A stretch of 64,000 nt of DNA, from positions 186,001 through 250,000 of the forward strand of contig CAXXXY010000006.1 in the NCBI GenBank assembly GCA_963667515.2, given 5' to 3'. The stretch comes from VYDC01 sp963667515 (GTDB lineage Bacteria > Chloroflexota > Dehalococcoidia > UBA2979). Every line of letters begins with the position of its first letter. Within the stretch, counting starts at the first letter, position 1. Below, one piece after another: positions 32,049 to 40,166 of the stretch. The translations under genes and the position numbers were made by a program. Below the pieces are notes generated by a model. It was given only the letters and a program-made list of their open reading frames with translations. It was not told the DNA's origin and searched no databases.

Positions 32049-32148
32049 CCCCATGGCCCACGGGTGGCGCCGAGGCTACGCTGTATGGAGCCTCGATCCA
32101 CGCAGCCCCGTCCGCGCAACCCCCGTTCACGCAACCCGGAGTACGCCC

Positions 32149-34461
32149 GTGACCCTCTCCGCCCTCCACGGCTATCCCCGCATCGGCCACGACCGCGAGC
32201 TGAAGCGCGTGACCGAGCGCTACTGGGCGGGCCGCGCCACCGAGGAGGAGCTGCTGGCCACCGGCAGCGAGCTGCGGCTCGCGGCGTGGCGGCGGATGCA
32301 GGCCGCGGGCATCGACCTCATCCCCTCCAACACCTTCTCGCTCTACGACCACATGCTGGACGCGGCCGCGCTGGTGGGCGCGGTGCCGCCGCGCTACGGC
32401 TGGGACGCGGAGCGCGTCGACCTCGACAGCTACTTCGCGATGGCGCGCGGGGCGCAGGACGCGGGCCGCGACGTCACGGCGATGGAGATGACGAAGTGGT
32501 TCGACACGAACTACCACTACATCGTCCCTGAGCTCGGGCCTGAGACGCGCTTCCGCCTCGCCTCGACCAAGCCGCTCGACGAGTACCGCGAGGCGCGCGA
32601 GGCCGGGATCGAGACGGTGCCGGTGCTGCCGGGGCCGCTCTCCTTCCTGCTGCTTGCGAAGTCGCCCGACGACCCGGCCTTCGACCGGCTCTCGCTGCTG
32701 CCCGCGCTCGTCGAGGTCTACGCCGAGCTGCTGGGCCAGCTCGCGGCGGCGGGCGCGCGCTGGGTGCAGCTCGACGAGCCGGCGCTGGTGCAGGACCGCG
32801 ACCCGCGCGAGCTGAGCGCGCTCCGCGAGGCGTACGCGGCGCTGGCGCCCGCGGCCGGCGACGCGCAGCTGCTGCTGCAGACGTACTTCGGCGACGTGGA
32901 CGAGACGTTCCACACGCTGATCGAGCTGCCCGTGGGGGCGATCGGGCTCGACCTGCGGCGCGGTCGGCGCAACGCCGAACTGGTGCGCCGCCACGGGCTT
33001 GCGGGGAAGCAGCTCGTCGCCGGCGTGGTCGACGGGCGCAACGTCTGGCGCGCTGACCTCGGCGCCGCGCTCGCCGAGCTGCGCGAGCTGCGCGCCGTCG
33101 GCGGCGAGGACCGGCTCATCGTCGGCAGCTCCTGCTCGCTGCTGCACTCGCCGCTGGACGCCGGCCGCGAGGATCGGCTCGACCCGGAGCTGCGCTCGTG
33201 GCTCGCCTTCGCCGACCAGAAGATCGAGGAGGTGGCGACGCTGGCGCGCGCCCTCGACGACCCGGAGGACGCGGAGGTCGTCGCGAGCCTCGCCGAGAGC
33301 GAGCGCGCGGCCGCCACGCGCGCCGCCTCGCCGCGGACGCACGACGCGGCGGTGCGCGCGCGCGTCGCCGCGACCGGCGAGGAGGCGTACCGCCGCGCGA
33401 GCCCCGTGGCCGCCCGGCTCGCCGCGCAGCAGCGGCGCCTCGGCCTGCCGCCGCTCCCGACCACGACGATCGGCTCCTTCCCGCAGACGCCCGAGCTGCG
33501 GCGCGCGCGGCGGCAGCGCGACGCCGGCGAGCTGGACGAGGCGGGCTACGAGGGCGTGATGGAGGCGGAGATCGAGCGCGTGATCCGGCTCCAGGAGGAG
33601 CTGGGCCTCGACGTCCTCGTGCACGGCGAGCCCGAGCGCACCGACATGGTGGAGCACTTCGGCCGCGAGCTGGACGGCTTCGCCTTCACACGCTTCGGCT
33701 GGGTGCAGTCTTACGGCTCGCGCTACGTGAAGCCGCCGATCATCTACGGCGACGTCGCGCGCCCCGGCCCGATGACGGTGCGCTGGTCGCGCTACGCGCA
33801 GTCGCTGACGGAGCGCCCCGTGAAGGGGATGCTCACGGGGCCGGTCACGATCCTCAACTGGTCGTTCGTGCGCGACGATCAGCCGCGCGCCGAGACCTGC
33901 CGCCAGATCGCGCTCGCGATGCGCGACGAGACGGACGACCTCGAGGCCGCGGGCATCGCGGTGATCCAGATCGACGAGCCCGCGCTGCGCGAGGGGCTGC
34001 CGCTGCGCCGAGCGGACTGGACCGCCTACCTCGCGTGGGCGGTCGCGTGCTTCCGGCTGGCGACGGCCGGCGTCGCCGACGAGACGCAGATCCACACGCA
34101 CATGTGCTACGCCGAGTTCAACGACATCATCGAGGCGATCTCCGACCTCGACGCGGACGTGATCTCGATCGAGAACGCGCGCTCCGGCGCGGAGCTGCTG
34201 CGCGTCTTCCGCGAGCACAGCTACGACAAGGGCATCGGCCCCGGCGTCTACGACATCCACTCGCCGCGCGTGCCGCCCGCCGAGGAGATGGCGCAGCGCC
34301 TGCGCGAGGCCGCGGCGGTGCTGCCGGCGCCGCTGCTGTGGGTGAACCCCGACTGCGGGCTGAAGACGCGCCGCTACGAGGAGACGGAGCCCGCGCTGCG
34401 GCACATGGTGGAGGCTGCTCGCGTCGCCCGCGCCGAGCTCGCAGCCCTCGCCGCCCGCTAG
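32149..34461 (+). CDS. metE: Cobalamin-independent methionine synthase MetE
   Basis: 770 residues from GTG 32149 (M-T-L-S-A-L-H-G-Y-P-R-I-G). Earlier in-frame codons give non-conserved sequence. N- and C-terminal TIM barrels are both complete. The zinc site is seen as H-T-H-M-C-Y-A-E-F-N-D (His and Cys, about residue 649) and N-P-D-C-G-L-K-T-R (Cys, about 733). It transfers the methyl group of methyltetrahydropteroyltriglutamate to homocysteine without B12. A -10-like TACGCT at 32077-32082 suggests a short (about 60 nt) leader; no riboswitch fits in that length. The genome pairs this B12-free enzyme with a B12-requiring NrdJ. Confidence 0.97.
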   Translation: MTLSALHGYPRIGHDRELKRVTERYWAGRATEEELLATGSELRLAAWRRMQAAGIDLIPSNTFSLYDHMLDAAALVGAVPPRYGWDAERVDLDSYFAMARGAQDAGRDVTAMEMTKWFDTNYHYIVPELGPETRFRLASTKPLDEYREAREAGIETVPVLPGPLSFLLLAKSPDDPAFDRLSLLPALVEVYAELLGQLAAAGARWVQLDEPALVQDRDPRELSALREAYAALAPAAGDAQLLLQTYFGDVDETFHTLIELPVGAIGLDLRRGRRNAELVRRHGLAGKQLVAGVVDGRNVWRADLGAALAELRELRAVGGEDRLIVGSSCSLLHSPLDAGREDRLDPELRSWLAFADQKIEEVATLARALDDPEDAEVVASLAESERAAATRAASPRTHDAAVRARVAATGEEAYRRASPVAARLAAQQRRLGLPPLPTTTIGSFPQTPELRRARRQRDAGELDEAGYEGVMEAEIERVIRLQEELGLDVLVHGEPERTDMVEHFGRELDGFAFTRFGWVQSYGSRYVKPPIIYGDVARPGPMTVRWSRYAQSLTERPVKGMLTGPVTILNWSFVRDDQPRAETCRQIALAMRDETDDLEAAGIAVIQIDEPALREGLPLRRADWTAYLAWAVACFRLATAGVADETQIHTHMCYAEFNDIIEAISDLDADVISIENARSGAELLRVFREHSYDKGIGPGVYDIHSPRVPPAEEMAQRLREAAAVLPAPLLWVNPDCGLKTRRYEETEPALRHMVEAARVARAELAALAAR

Positions 34462-34488
34462 GCAGCGCGGGCGCTAGCTGGCGCTGCC
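34461..34488. terminator. Hairpin between convergent metE and GNAT genes
   Basis: GGCAGCGC (34461-34468), 12-nt spacer, GCGCTGCC (34481-34488): perfect 8-bp stem directly after the metE stop. There is no T tract, so termination strength is uncertain. Confidence 0.55.
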
Positions 34489-34497
34489 GCCCTGCGC

Positions 34498-35131
34498 CTA
34501 GCGCTCCGGGGGCGCGCCGCCGAGCCAGGCGTCACGCGCTGCCGGCCACTCGTCCTCGAGGATCGCCATGAAGTGCGTGTCGACCCAGCGCCCGTCGAGC
34601 TGGTCGTTGTGGCGCAGCACCCCCTCGAGGCGGAAGCCCGCCTTCTCGTAGGAGCGGATCGCGCGCGCGTTGTCCACCTCCGGGTCGATGGTGACGCGGT
34701 GCACGCCCCTTCACCTCGAAGAGGTAGCGCAGCAGCGTGCGCACCGCCTCCGTGCCGACTCCGCGGTCGCGTGAGCCCGCCGCGCCGAGGTAGATGTCGA
34801 TTCCGGTCTGCCACTCGTCCTCAGGGCGGTCGCAGCGATGACCGTACTGCACGAGGCCGAGGCCACGCCCCGCCTCCTCCACGACGAACGCGAAGACGAC
34901 GCCGCAGCCGGGCGAGGCCGCCTCCTCCCACAGCTCCTCGTCGTCGATGGCGGCGCGGCCCCAGAAGCGCTCGACCTCGGGGTCGCTGCGCCAACGCCGC
35001 AGCTCGGGCAGGTGGGCCCGCTCGAGCGGGCGCAGCCGCAGCCGCGGCCCCTCGATGGGCAGGTGCGGCCGCGAGCGTTCCGCTCGACCCGGGGGTCTGC
35101 CGCTCCCCGATGAGGGCGGTGGACTGCTCAC
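34498..35131 (-). pseudogene. GNAT acetyltransferase (RimJ-like), frameshifted
   Basis: From GTG 35131 the frame encodes L-R-L-R-P-L-E-R-A-H-L-P-E-L-R-R-W, then I-D-I-Y-L-G, R-D-R-G-V-G-T-E-A-V-R-T-L-L-R-Y-L-F (split) to F-E-V-K-G. Then it leaves frame near 34704-34709, where GTGAAGGGGCGTG has one extra base in a G/C run. The second frame continues H-R-V-T-I-D-P-E-V-D-N-A-R-A-I-R and E-K-A-G-F to the TAG at 34498. Joined, it is a complete RimJ/RimL-type N-acetyltransferase with acetyl-CoA motif R-G-x-G-T. The start region overlaps a hairpin repeat copy. A single-base sequence error would make the gene intact. Confidence 0.78.
35072..35106 (-). repeat. Intergenic hairpin repeat, locus 4
   Basis: CGAGCG-TTC-CGCTCG hairpin (35072-35086) followed by CCCGGGGGTCTGCCGCTCC, the reverse-strand form of the family. 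It falls at the 5' end of the broken GNAT gene, so the annotated N-terminus of that gene may be repeat-derived. Confidence 0.65.
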
Positions 35132-35195
35132 GAGGCGGACGGCGCCGCTCGTGGTGCCCAGAGCCCGGGCGGGTCCGTCGACGCGAACACGAGCG

Positions 35196-35858
35196 CTACT
35201 CCTCGACCCAGATGCGGCGCGCCGCCTCCAAGCCCAGCACCAGCTCGCTCTCGTCCAGCGCGACGGTGACGGTGCCGCGGTAGGGGGCGACCTCGCGCAC
35301 GAGCAGCCGCGTGCCGGGGCGGATCCCCTCCTCCGCGAAGAAGCGCAGCAGCCGCTCGTCCTCCTCGTAGACGCGCTGCACGGTGGCGCGCTCGCCCGTC
35401 GCGACCTCCGAGAGCCGGCGGGCGGAGAGCCTCGGCGCGTGCGGGTGGCCGGGCACGGGGTAGCCGAAGGGCGAGACCGCGGGGTCACCGAGCCGCGCGA
35501 CGATCAGGGGCTCCGTGTGGTCGGAGATCGCGTGCTCCATCAGGTGCGCCTCCTCGTAGGCGCGCCACCACTCCAGCTCCAGCGTGTCGACCAGCAGGCA
35601 CTCCGCGAGGCGGTGGCGGCGCACCATCTGCTCGGCGCGCGTGAAGCCCGCCTTCGTCAGCGCGATGCGCTTGCGCCCGTCCACGGCGACCAGCCGGTCG
35701 CGCGCCAGCCGCGAGAGCATCCCCGCCACCGACGCCGGCCGGATGTCGAGGCGCTCCGCGACGCGCGCCGCGATCACCTCCTCGTGCTCGTCGTGGGAGA
35801 GGCGGTAGATCGTGGTCAGCGCGTCGTCCGACGCGACGTTGGTCACCTGCTTCGGCAT
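35196..35858 (-). CDS. DtxR/MntR-family metal-dependent regulator
   Basis: 220 residues from ATG 35858 with GGGGAG about 5 nt upstream. The winged helix reads L-S-H-D-E-H-E-E-V-I-A-A-R-V-A-E-R-L, then R-P-A-S-V-A-G-M-L-S-R-L (recognition helix). The metal/dimer domain has R-R-H-R-L-A-E-C-L-L-V-D and E-A-H-L-M-E-H-A-I-S, which hold the His/Glu/Cys ligands. The last 75 residues form a FeoA-like SH3 domain. It represses iron or manganese uptake genes when metal is bound. The Cys/His/Glu pattern looks nearer to DtxR/IdeR than MntR, but this is not certain. Confidence 0.92.
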   Translation of the reverse strand: MPKQVTNVASDDALTTIYRLSHDEHEEVIAARVAERLDIRPASVAGMLSRLARDRLVAVDGRKRIALTKAGFTRAEQMVRRHRLAECLLVDTLELEWWRAYEEAHLMEHAISDHTEPLIVARLGDPAVSPFGYPVPGHPHAPRLSARRLSEVATGERATVQRVYEEDERLLRFFAEEGIRPGTRLLVREVAPYRGTVTVALDESELVLGLEAARRIWVEE

Positions 35859-36019
35859 GGCGCTCCCCGCGGCATCGTCACACGCGCCCCGGCGGCGAGG
35901 CAACGCGCAGCCTCCACGATCCGCGGCGGGAGGCGGCGGCGGGAGCGGACGGCGGCAGGCGGCGCCGGGGGGCGAAGGGGGCGCATGCGCTCGTCGCGCG
36001 TTATGATCCCGCCGCCCGC

Positions 36020-36772
36020 GTGGCACGCACGCGAGCGGGTCCCGGAGGTCGGACCGTCCACATCGAAAGCGCCCCCACCGCCGAGCCCAACATGGACGCC
36101 GCGCTCAGCGCGCTGGTTCGCGTCGTGGAGGAGGCCGCGGGCGACGACCCGTGGGCGCTGGTCGGAGCCGCCTCCGCCCGCATGCAGGGCGCGGACGCCC
36201 CCTCCCCCAACCTCGAGTTCATCACCACGGCGACCACCTCCGGCCAGCTCGCGGCGATGCTCGACCTGGACGCGCGCTGGCTGGCGGGCCGGCAGCTCGC
36301 GGCGCAGCGCCTGCACTTCCTGCGCGACTCGGTGCCGGTCTTCGTGTTCGGCGACGCGCAGTTCCAGGGCCGCTACGACGCGCTCTCCCCGCGCGACATC
36401 CCCGCGCTGTGGGACGCGCGCGTGCGCCTTCCGTGCGGCGGCGTGAATGTGATGGCCACGCCGCTGGAGTGGGAGCTGCTGCTCGCCGTCGTCCTCGACA
36501 ACGCGGGGCGCGCCGACGAGATCGCGCGCGTGCTGCGCGGCAGCGGCTGGGACGGCCGGCTGCTGACGCGGCTGACGCGCGAGGGCCACGTGCGCGCCGC
36601 CACCGAGGAGGCCGTGTGGCAGCTGCTGGAGAACGGCGGCCCGCGCCTGGCGCCCGCCGCCCGTGCTCGCTCCGGTGATGCGCGGACCGAGCCCGCCTCC
36701 GACGGCGAGGCGGGCCCCGACCTCGACGACGCGTCCGGCCCCCGACCCGACAGCCACGAGGACGCCGAGTAG
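36020..36772 (+). CDS. Nucleotidyltransferase-like hypothetical protein
   Basis: Up to 250 residues; ATG 36092 is an alternative start. A -10 TATGAT (36002-36007) lies just upstream. The segment L-V-G-A-A-S-A-R-M-Q-G-A-D-A-P-S-P-N-L-E-F resembles a degenerate nucleotidyltransferase G-S/x-D-x-D loop, and V-F-V-F-G-D-A-Q-F-Q-G-R-Y-D appears later. It may be an MNT-like protein lacking full catalytic residues. The C-terminus is acidic and low-complexity. The next gene follows after 11 bp, so they are probably cotranscribed. Confidence 0.6.
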   Translation: MARTRAGPGGRTVHIESAPTAEPNMDAALSALVRVVEEAAGDDPWALVGAASARMQGADAPSPNLEFITTATTSGQLAAMLDLDARWLAGRQLAAQRLHFLRDSVPVFVFGDAQFQGRYDALSPRDIPALWDARVRLPCGGVNVMATPLEWELLLAVVLDNAGRADEIARVLRGSGWDGRLLTRLTREGHVRAATEEAVWQLLENGGPRLAPAARARSGDARTEPASDGEAGPDLDDASGPRPDSHEDAE

Positions 36773-36783
36773 CGCCCCGCCCC

Positions 36784-37872
36784 ATGCCGAGCGCCAGCCA
36801 GCCCCCAGCGCCGATGCGCGTCGGCGTCAGCGTCCCGGCCGATCTGCGCACGATCGCCGAGGCCGCGCGCCGCGCGGAGGCGCTCGGCTACGACGCGCTC
36901 TCCGTCGGCGAGACGCGACACCACCCCTTCCTCCCGCTCGCGCTGGCCGCCGAGCACAGCTCGCGCCTCACGCTGAGCACCGCGGTGGCGATCGCCTTCC
37001 CCCGCGCGCCGCACGTCACCGCCAACCTCGCGTGGGACCTCGCACGCTACTCGGGCGGGCGCTTCGCGCTCGGCCTCGGCACGCAGGTGAAGGGGCACAA
37101 CGAGCGCCGCTTCTCCGTGCCGTGGGCGCCGCCGGGGCCGCGCATCGCGGACTACGTGGGCTGCCTGCGCGCGATCTGGGACTCCTGGCAGCACGGCACG
37201 CGGCCGGCCTACGAGGGCGAGTTCTACCAGTACCGGCTGACGGCGCCCGCCTTCAACCCCGGCCCGATCGAGCATCCGCGCATCCCGATCCTGATCTCCG
37301 CCGTCACGCCGTTCACGGCGCGGCTCGCGGGGCGCATCGCGGGCGGCGCGATCGTCCCGGCCGCCGTGAGCTTCCGCTACGTGCGCGAGGTGCTGCTGCC
37401 CGCGCTCCTCGCGGGGGCGCGCGAGGCCGGAGGGGCGGTCGAGTCGGGCGCGACGCCCGCGGCGCCCGAGCTGCGCGGCGCCGGCTACCTGGCGACGGGC
37501 CCCGACGAGCGCGCCGTCTCCGCCGAGCGCGAGCGGGCCCGCGCCGAGGTCGCCCGCGCGCTGGCGACCCGCGCCGCGGCCGGCGTCGTCGAGCTGCACG
37601 GCTGGCAGGAGCGCGCCGAGCGGCTGCGCCGGCTGGCGGGCGACGCGCGCTGGGACGAGCTGCCCGCCGAGGTGGATGATGCGATGCTGGACGAGCTGTG
37701 CGTGGCCGGCACGTGGGAGGAGCTGCCGGCGCTCGCACGCGAGCGCTGCGCGGGCGCCGCGACGCAGCTGGAGCTGCCGCTCCCCGACCGCGAGCGCGAC
37801 GCCGGCGAGCGCGAGCGCTTCGCGGCGCTGATCGTCGCGCTGCGCGACGTGCCGGTGGCGCAGGCGTGCTAG
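36784..37872 (+). CDS. Luciferase-like F420-dependent oxidoreductase
   Basis: 362 residues (ATG 36784; an internal ATG at 36814 begins the conserved V-G-V-S-V-P). The TIM barrel shows A-E-A-L-G-Y-D-A-L-S-V-G-E-T-R, L-S-T-A-V-A-I-A-F-P-R-A-P, G-R-F-A-L-G-L-G-T-Q-V-K-G-H, the usual LLM-class features, and P-I-L-I-S-A-V. The family oxidises alcohols or reduces substrates using F420 or FMN. It overlaps the following lipoprotein start by 7 nt. The substrate is not determinable. Confidence 0.85.
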   Translation: MPSASQPPAPMRVGVSVPADLRTIAEAARRAEALGYDALSVGETRHHPFLPLALAAEHSSRLTLSTAVAIAFPRAPHVTANLAWDLARYSGGRFALGLGTQVKGHNERRFSVPWAPPGPRIADYVGCLRAIWDSWQHGTRPAYEGEFYQYRLTAPAFNPGPIEHPRIPILISAVTPFTARLAGRIAGGAIVPAAVSFRYVREVLLPALLAGAREAGGAVESGATPAAPELRGAGYLATGPDERAVSAERERARAEVARALATRAAAGVVELHGWQERAERLRRLAGDARWDELPAEVDDAMLDELCVAGTWEELPALARERCAGAATQLELPLPDRERDAGERERFAALIVALRDVPVAQAC

Positions 37873-38831
37873 CGCGGCGCGCGCGGAAGCCGCGTGGGGA
37901 GCGCTCGCGCGGGGCGCGGGCGCCAGCGCCTCGTACGAGGCGGGGCGCGCTGCTGGCGGGGCTGCTCGCCGCGCTCGCCCTCGCGGCGGCGGGCTGCGGC
38001 GGCGGCGACGCGCCGGCGGCGGACTCGGCCTCGGCCGCGCCGACCGTCGAGTCGACGGCGCCGCCCGCGTCGACCGCGAGCCCCTCGCCCAGCCCGCAGC
38101 CGACGCCGACGCCGACCGCGAGCGCCACGCCGACGGCGACGGCGTCCGCCGGCTCGGGCGCGCTGCGCAGCTACCGCTACCGCGTCGAGATCGAGTTCGC
38201 GCTGCAGGGCGAGGCGGGCGAGGCGCCCGTCATCGTCGGCAGCGTCGAGGGCGACTACGTGGCGCCCGACCGCCACCGCTTCACGAACGCCTTCTCGATC
38301 GGCGCGATCCGCTTCGTGCAGGACATCGTGCTCATCGGTGAGGCGGCGTGGATCCGCGACGGCGGCGGCGCGTGGCGCGCCACGACGGCCGACGATCCCG
38401 CGGTGCTGGAGGCGAGCGCCCTGACCTCGGCGGACCCGGCGTTCCCCGCGGGCGAGACCCCGCTCGCCCGCGACATCGCCGTGTTCGCGGGCGAGCCGGT
38501 GACGCGCGAGGGCCGGCCCTCGACGCGCTACGAGCTCGACCGCGCCGACCTGCTCGCGATCGACGACCTCTTCGGCGCGGGGATCCTCGGCGTCGCGCCC
38601 GTGCTGGCGGAGGCGGAGACGTTCGACATGCGCGCGTGGACGGACGAGGCGACGGGCGCCCTCGTCGCCCTCGAGCTGCTGCTCGTCGCGCCTGCCGAGT
38701 CGCTCGCCGGCGACCTCGGCATCGAACTCGAGCCGGGCGCGCCCGTCGCCTACCGCATGTCCGTCGCGCTCGGCGACATCGACGACCCGGCGATCACGAT
38801 CGAGTCGCCGATACCGGGCGCCGCGCCCTAG
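37866..38831 (+). CDS. LppX/LprG-like lipoprotein
   Basis: 321 residues from GTG 37866, overlapping the F420 gene. The basic N-terminus leads to a hydrophobic core and lipobox L-A-A-A-G-C, followed by G-G-G-D and a Ser/Pro/Thr linker of about 45 residues. The mature domain (about residues 100-320) has a half-barrel-like pattern: S-Y-R-Y-R-V-E-I-E-F, V-E-G-D-Y-V-A-P-D-R-H-R-F, W-I-R-D-G-G-G-A-W-R-A, and T-R-Y-E-L-D, reminiscent of LolA/LppX lipid carriers. It should be tethered outside the membrane and bind lipids. It is convergent with the M42 peptidase, with stop codons overlapping by 3 bp. Confidence 0.78.
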   Translation: MLARRARKPRGERSRGARAPAPRTRRGALLAGLLAALALAAAGCGGGDAPAADSASAAPTVESTAPPASTASPSPSPQPTPTPTASATPTATASAGSGALRSYRYRVEIEFALQGEAGEAPVIVGSVEGDYVAPDRHRFTNAFSIGAIRFVQDIVLIGEAAWIRDGGGAWRATTADDPAVLEASALTSADPAFPAGETPLARDIAVFAGEPVTREGRPSTRYELDRADLLAIDDLFGAGILGVAPVLAEAETFDMRAWTDEATGALVALELLLVAPAESLAGDLGIELEPGAPVAYRMSVALGDIDDPAITIESPIPGAAP

Positions 38832-40096
38832 CCGCCCGCGCGCCCGCGAGCGGCGCGCAGCAGCGGCCCCGCCTCGCGGCCCAGCCGGTCGTAGCGCTCC
38901 AGCAGCTCGGCGCGCGCCCGCGCGAGCCGCGGCAGCTCGGCCAGCAGCCGCACGAGCAGACGCGCCAGCCCCTCGATGTCGTCGAGGTGCACGCTCTCCG
39001 CCGCGATGCGGCCGCGCGGCCCGCCGTTGTGGTAGTTCGCCAGCGCCACGCAGAGCGCGCCCGTTTCGTAGCCGTAGAGGTCGTAGGCGGTGGCCTCGGT
39101 CACGCCGCCGTCCATGAGCTTGCGCTGGAAGCGGAAGCCCGCGTCCTCGCGCGCGAGCTGCTGCGCGACGCCCGTCATCCACAGCGACACCGCGGGCGAG
39201 AAGAGGTGCAGCGCGTCGCCGACGCGCACGATCGGCCCGCCGCCGAACGTCGCGCGGCCGCCCGCCGCCGACGATGTCTCGATCGCGAGCACGACGGCGT
39301 CGTCGGGGAGCAGCCGCGCCCGCGCCGCCGCCGAGGCGCCGCGCAGCCCCACCTCCTCGGCGCGCGTGAAGAGCCCGACGAGCTCGCCGGGCGCGCGCGC
39401 CGCCGCAGCGCGGTCGAGCGCGGCCAGCACCGCGACGCAGCCCGCGAGGTCGTCGCAGCCGCGCGCCACCAGCCGACGGCCGCGCACGCGCGCCGGCTCG
39501 ACGTCCCACAACGCCAGGTCGCCGGGCAGCGCCGGCGGCGCCCCTGCCTGGAGCATCGCGCGCGCGGCGAGCAGGCGCCCGCGCTCGTCGGCGCGCACGG
39601 AGCCGATCACGGCGACCCCGCCGGCGCCCCGCTCGCTCGTGGCCTGCCCGCTGGCGCGCCGCTCGCCTTCGCCCCGCGCGAGCGCAGCGCTCGCCTCGAC
39701 GGTGGCGCCCGCCGCCGCGGGCGCGGGGAAGAGCCGCACGCGCTCGCCGCGGCCGTACGAGGCAGGGAGGCCGCCGCGAAACTCCAGATCGAGGCGGCGG
39801 CCGCGCGCCGCGGTGACGACGAAGCCGGGGTGATCGACGTGCGCGCCCAGCACCAGCGGCCGCGCCCCACCGCCGCGGCGTCGACGCCCCGCGTGGCGCA
39901 CGTAACCGTTGCCGAAGCGATCGAGCTCGAAGCCGAGACCGCGCGCCTCGGCGAAGCGCCGCACGTAGGCGAGCACCCCGTGCTCGGCGTAGGAGGCGGT
40001 GGGGATCGGCAGCAGCTCGCGCGCGATCCGAGCGATCGGCGTCGGCTCGCGTGGAGCTCTCGGGCGGCGCCCGGCGCTCGTCGTCGCTGGCGGCAT
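38828..40096 (-). CDS. M42/M20-type metallopeptidase
   Basis: 422 residues from ATG 40096. Metal ligands are visible: H-V-D-H-P-G (about residue 85), C-D-D-L-A-G-C (about 220), E-E-V-G-L-R-G (about 255), A-I-E-T-S and the final H in Y-H-N-G-G-P. It is similar to aminopeptidases of the tetrahedral M42 class, which trim peptides in the cytoplasm with two zinc or cobalt ions. The middle insertion (Ala/Gly-rich, residues 140-200) is long. It is divergent from rlmD with only 70 bp between. Confidence 0.88.
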   Translation of the reverse strand: MPPATTSAGRRPRAPREPTPIARIARELLPIPTASYAEHGVLAYVRRFAEARGLGFELDRFGNGYVRHAGRRRRGGGARPLVLGAHVDHPGFVVTAARGRRLDLEFRGGLPASYGRGERVRLFPAPAAAGATVEASAALARGEGERRASGQATSERGAGGVAVIGSVRADERGRLLAARAMLQAGAPPALPGDLALWDVEPARVRGRRLVARGCDDLAGCVAVLAALDRAAAARAPGELVGLFTRAEEVGLRGASAAARARLLPDDAVVLAIETSSAAGGRATFGGGPIVRVGDALHLFSPAVSLWMTGVAQQLAREDAGFRFQRKLMDGGVTEATAYDLYGYETGALCVALANYHNGGPRGRIAAESVHLDDIEGLARLLVRLLAELPRLARARAELLERYDRLGREAGPLLRAARGRAGG

Positions 40097-40154
40097 CCGC
40101 GCGCATCCCCTCGCGAGCCGCGGCGCGGCGCTACGCCGGGGCGATGGTACGCGC

Positions 40155-40160
40155 TACGAT
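40155..40160 (+). promoter_or_regulatory. Putative -10 box for leaderless rlmD
   Basis: TACGAT followed by 6 nt (CGCGTC) and then the ATG at 40167, with no ribosome-binding site. The same box and spacing occur before the sirtuin gene. Confidence 0.55.
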
Positions 40161-40166
40161 CGCGTC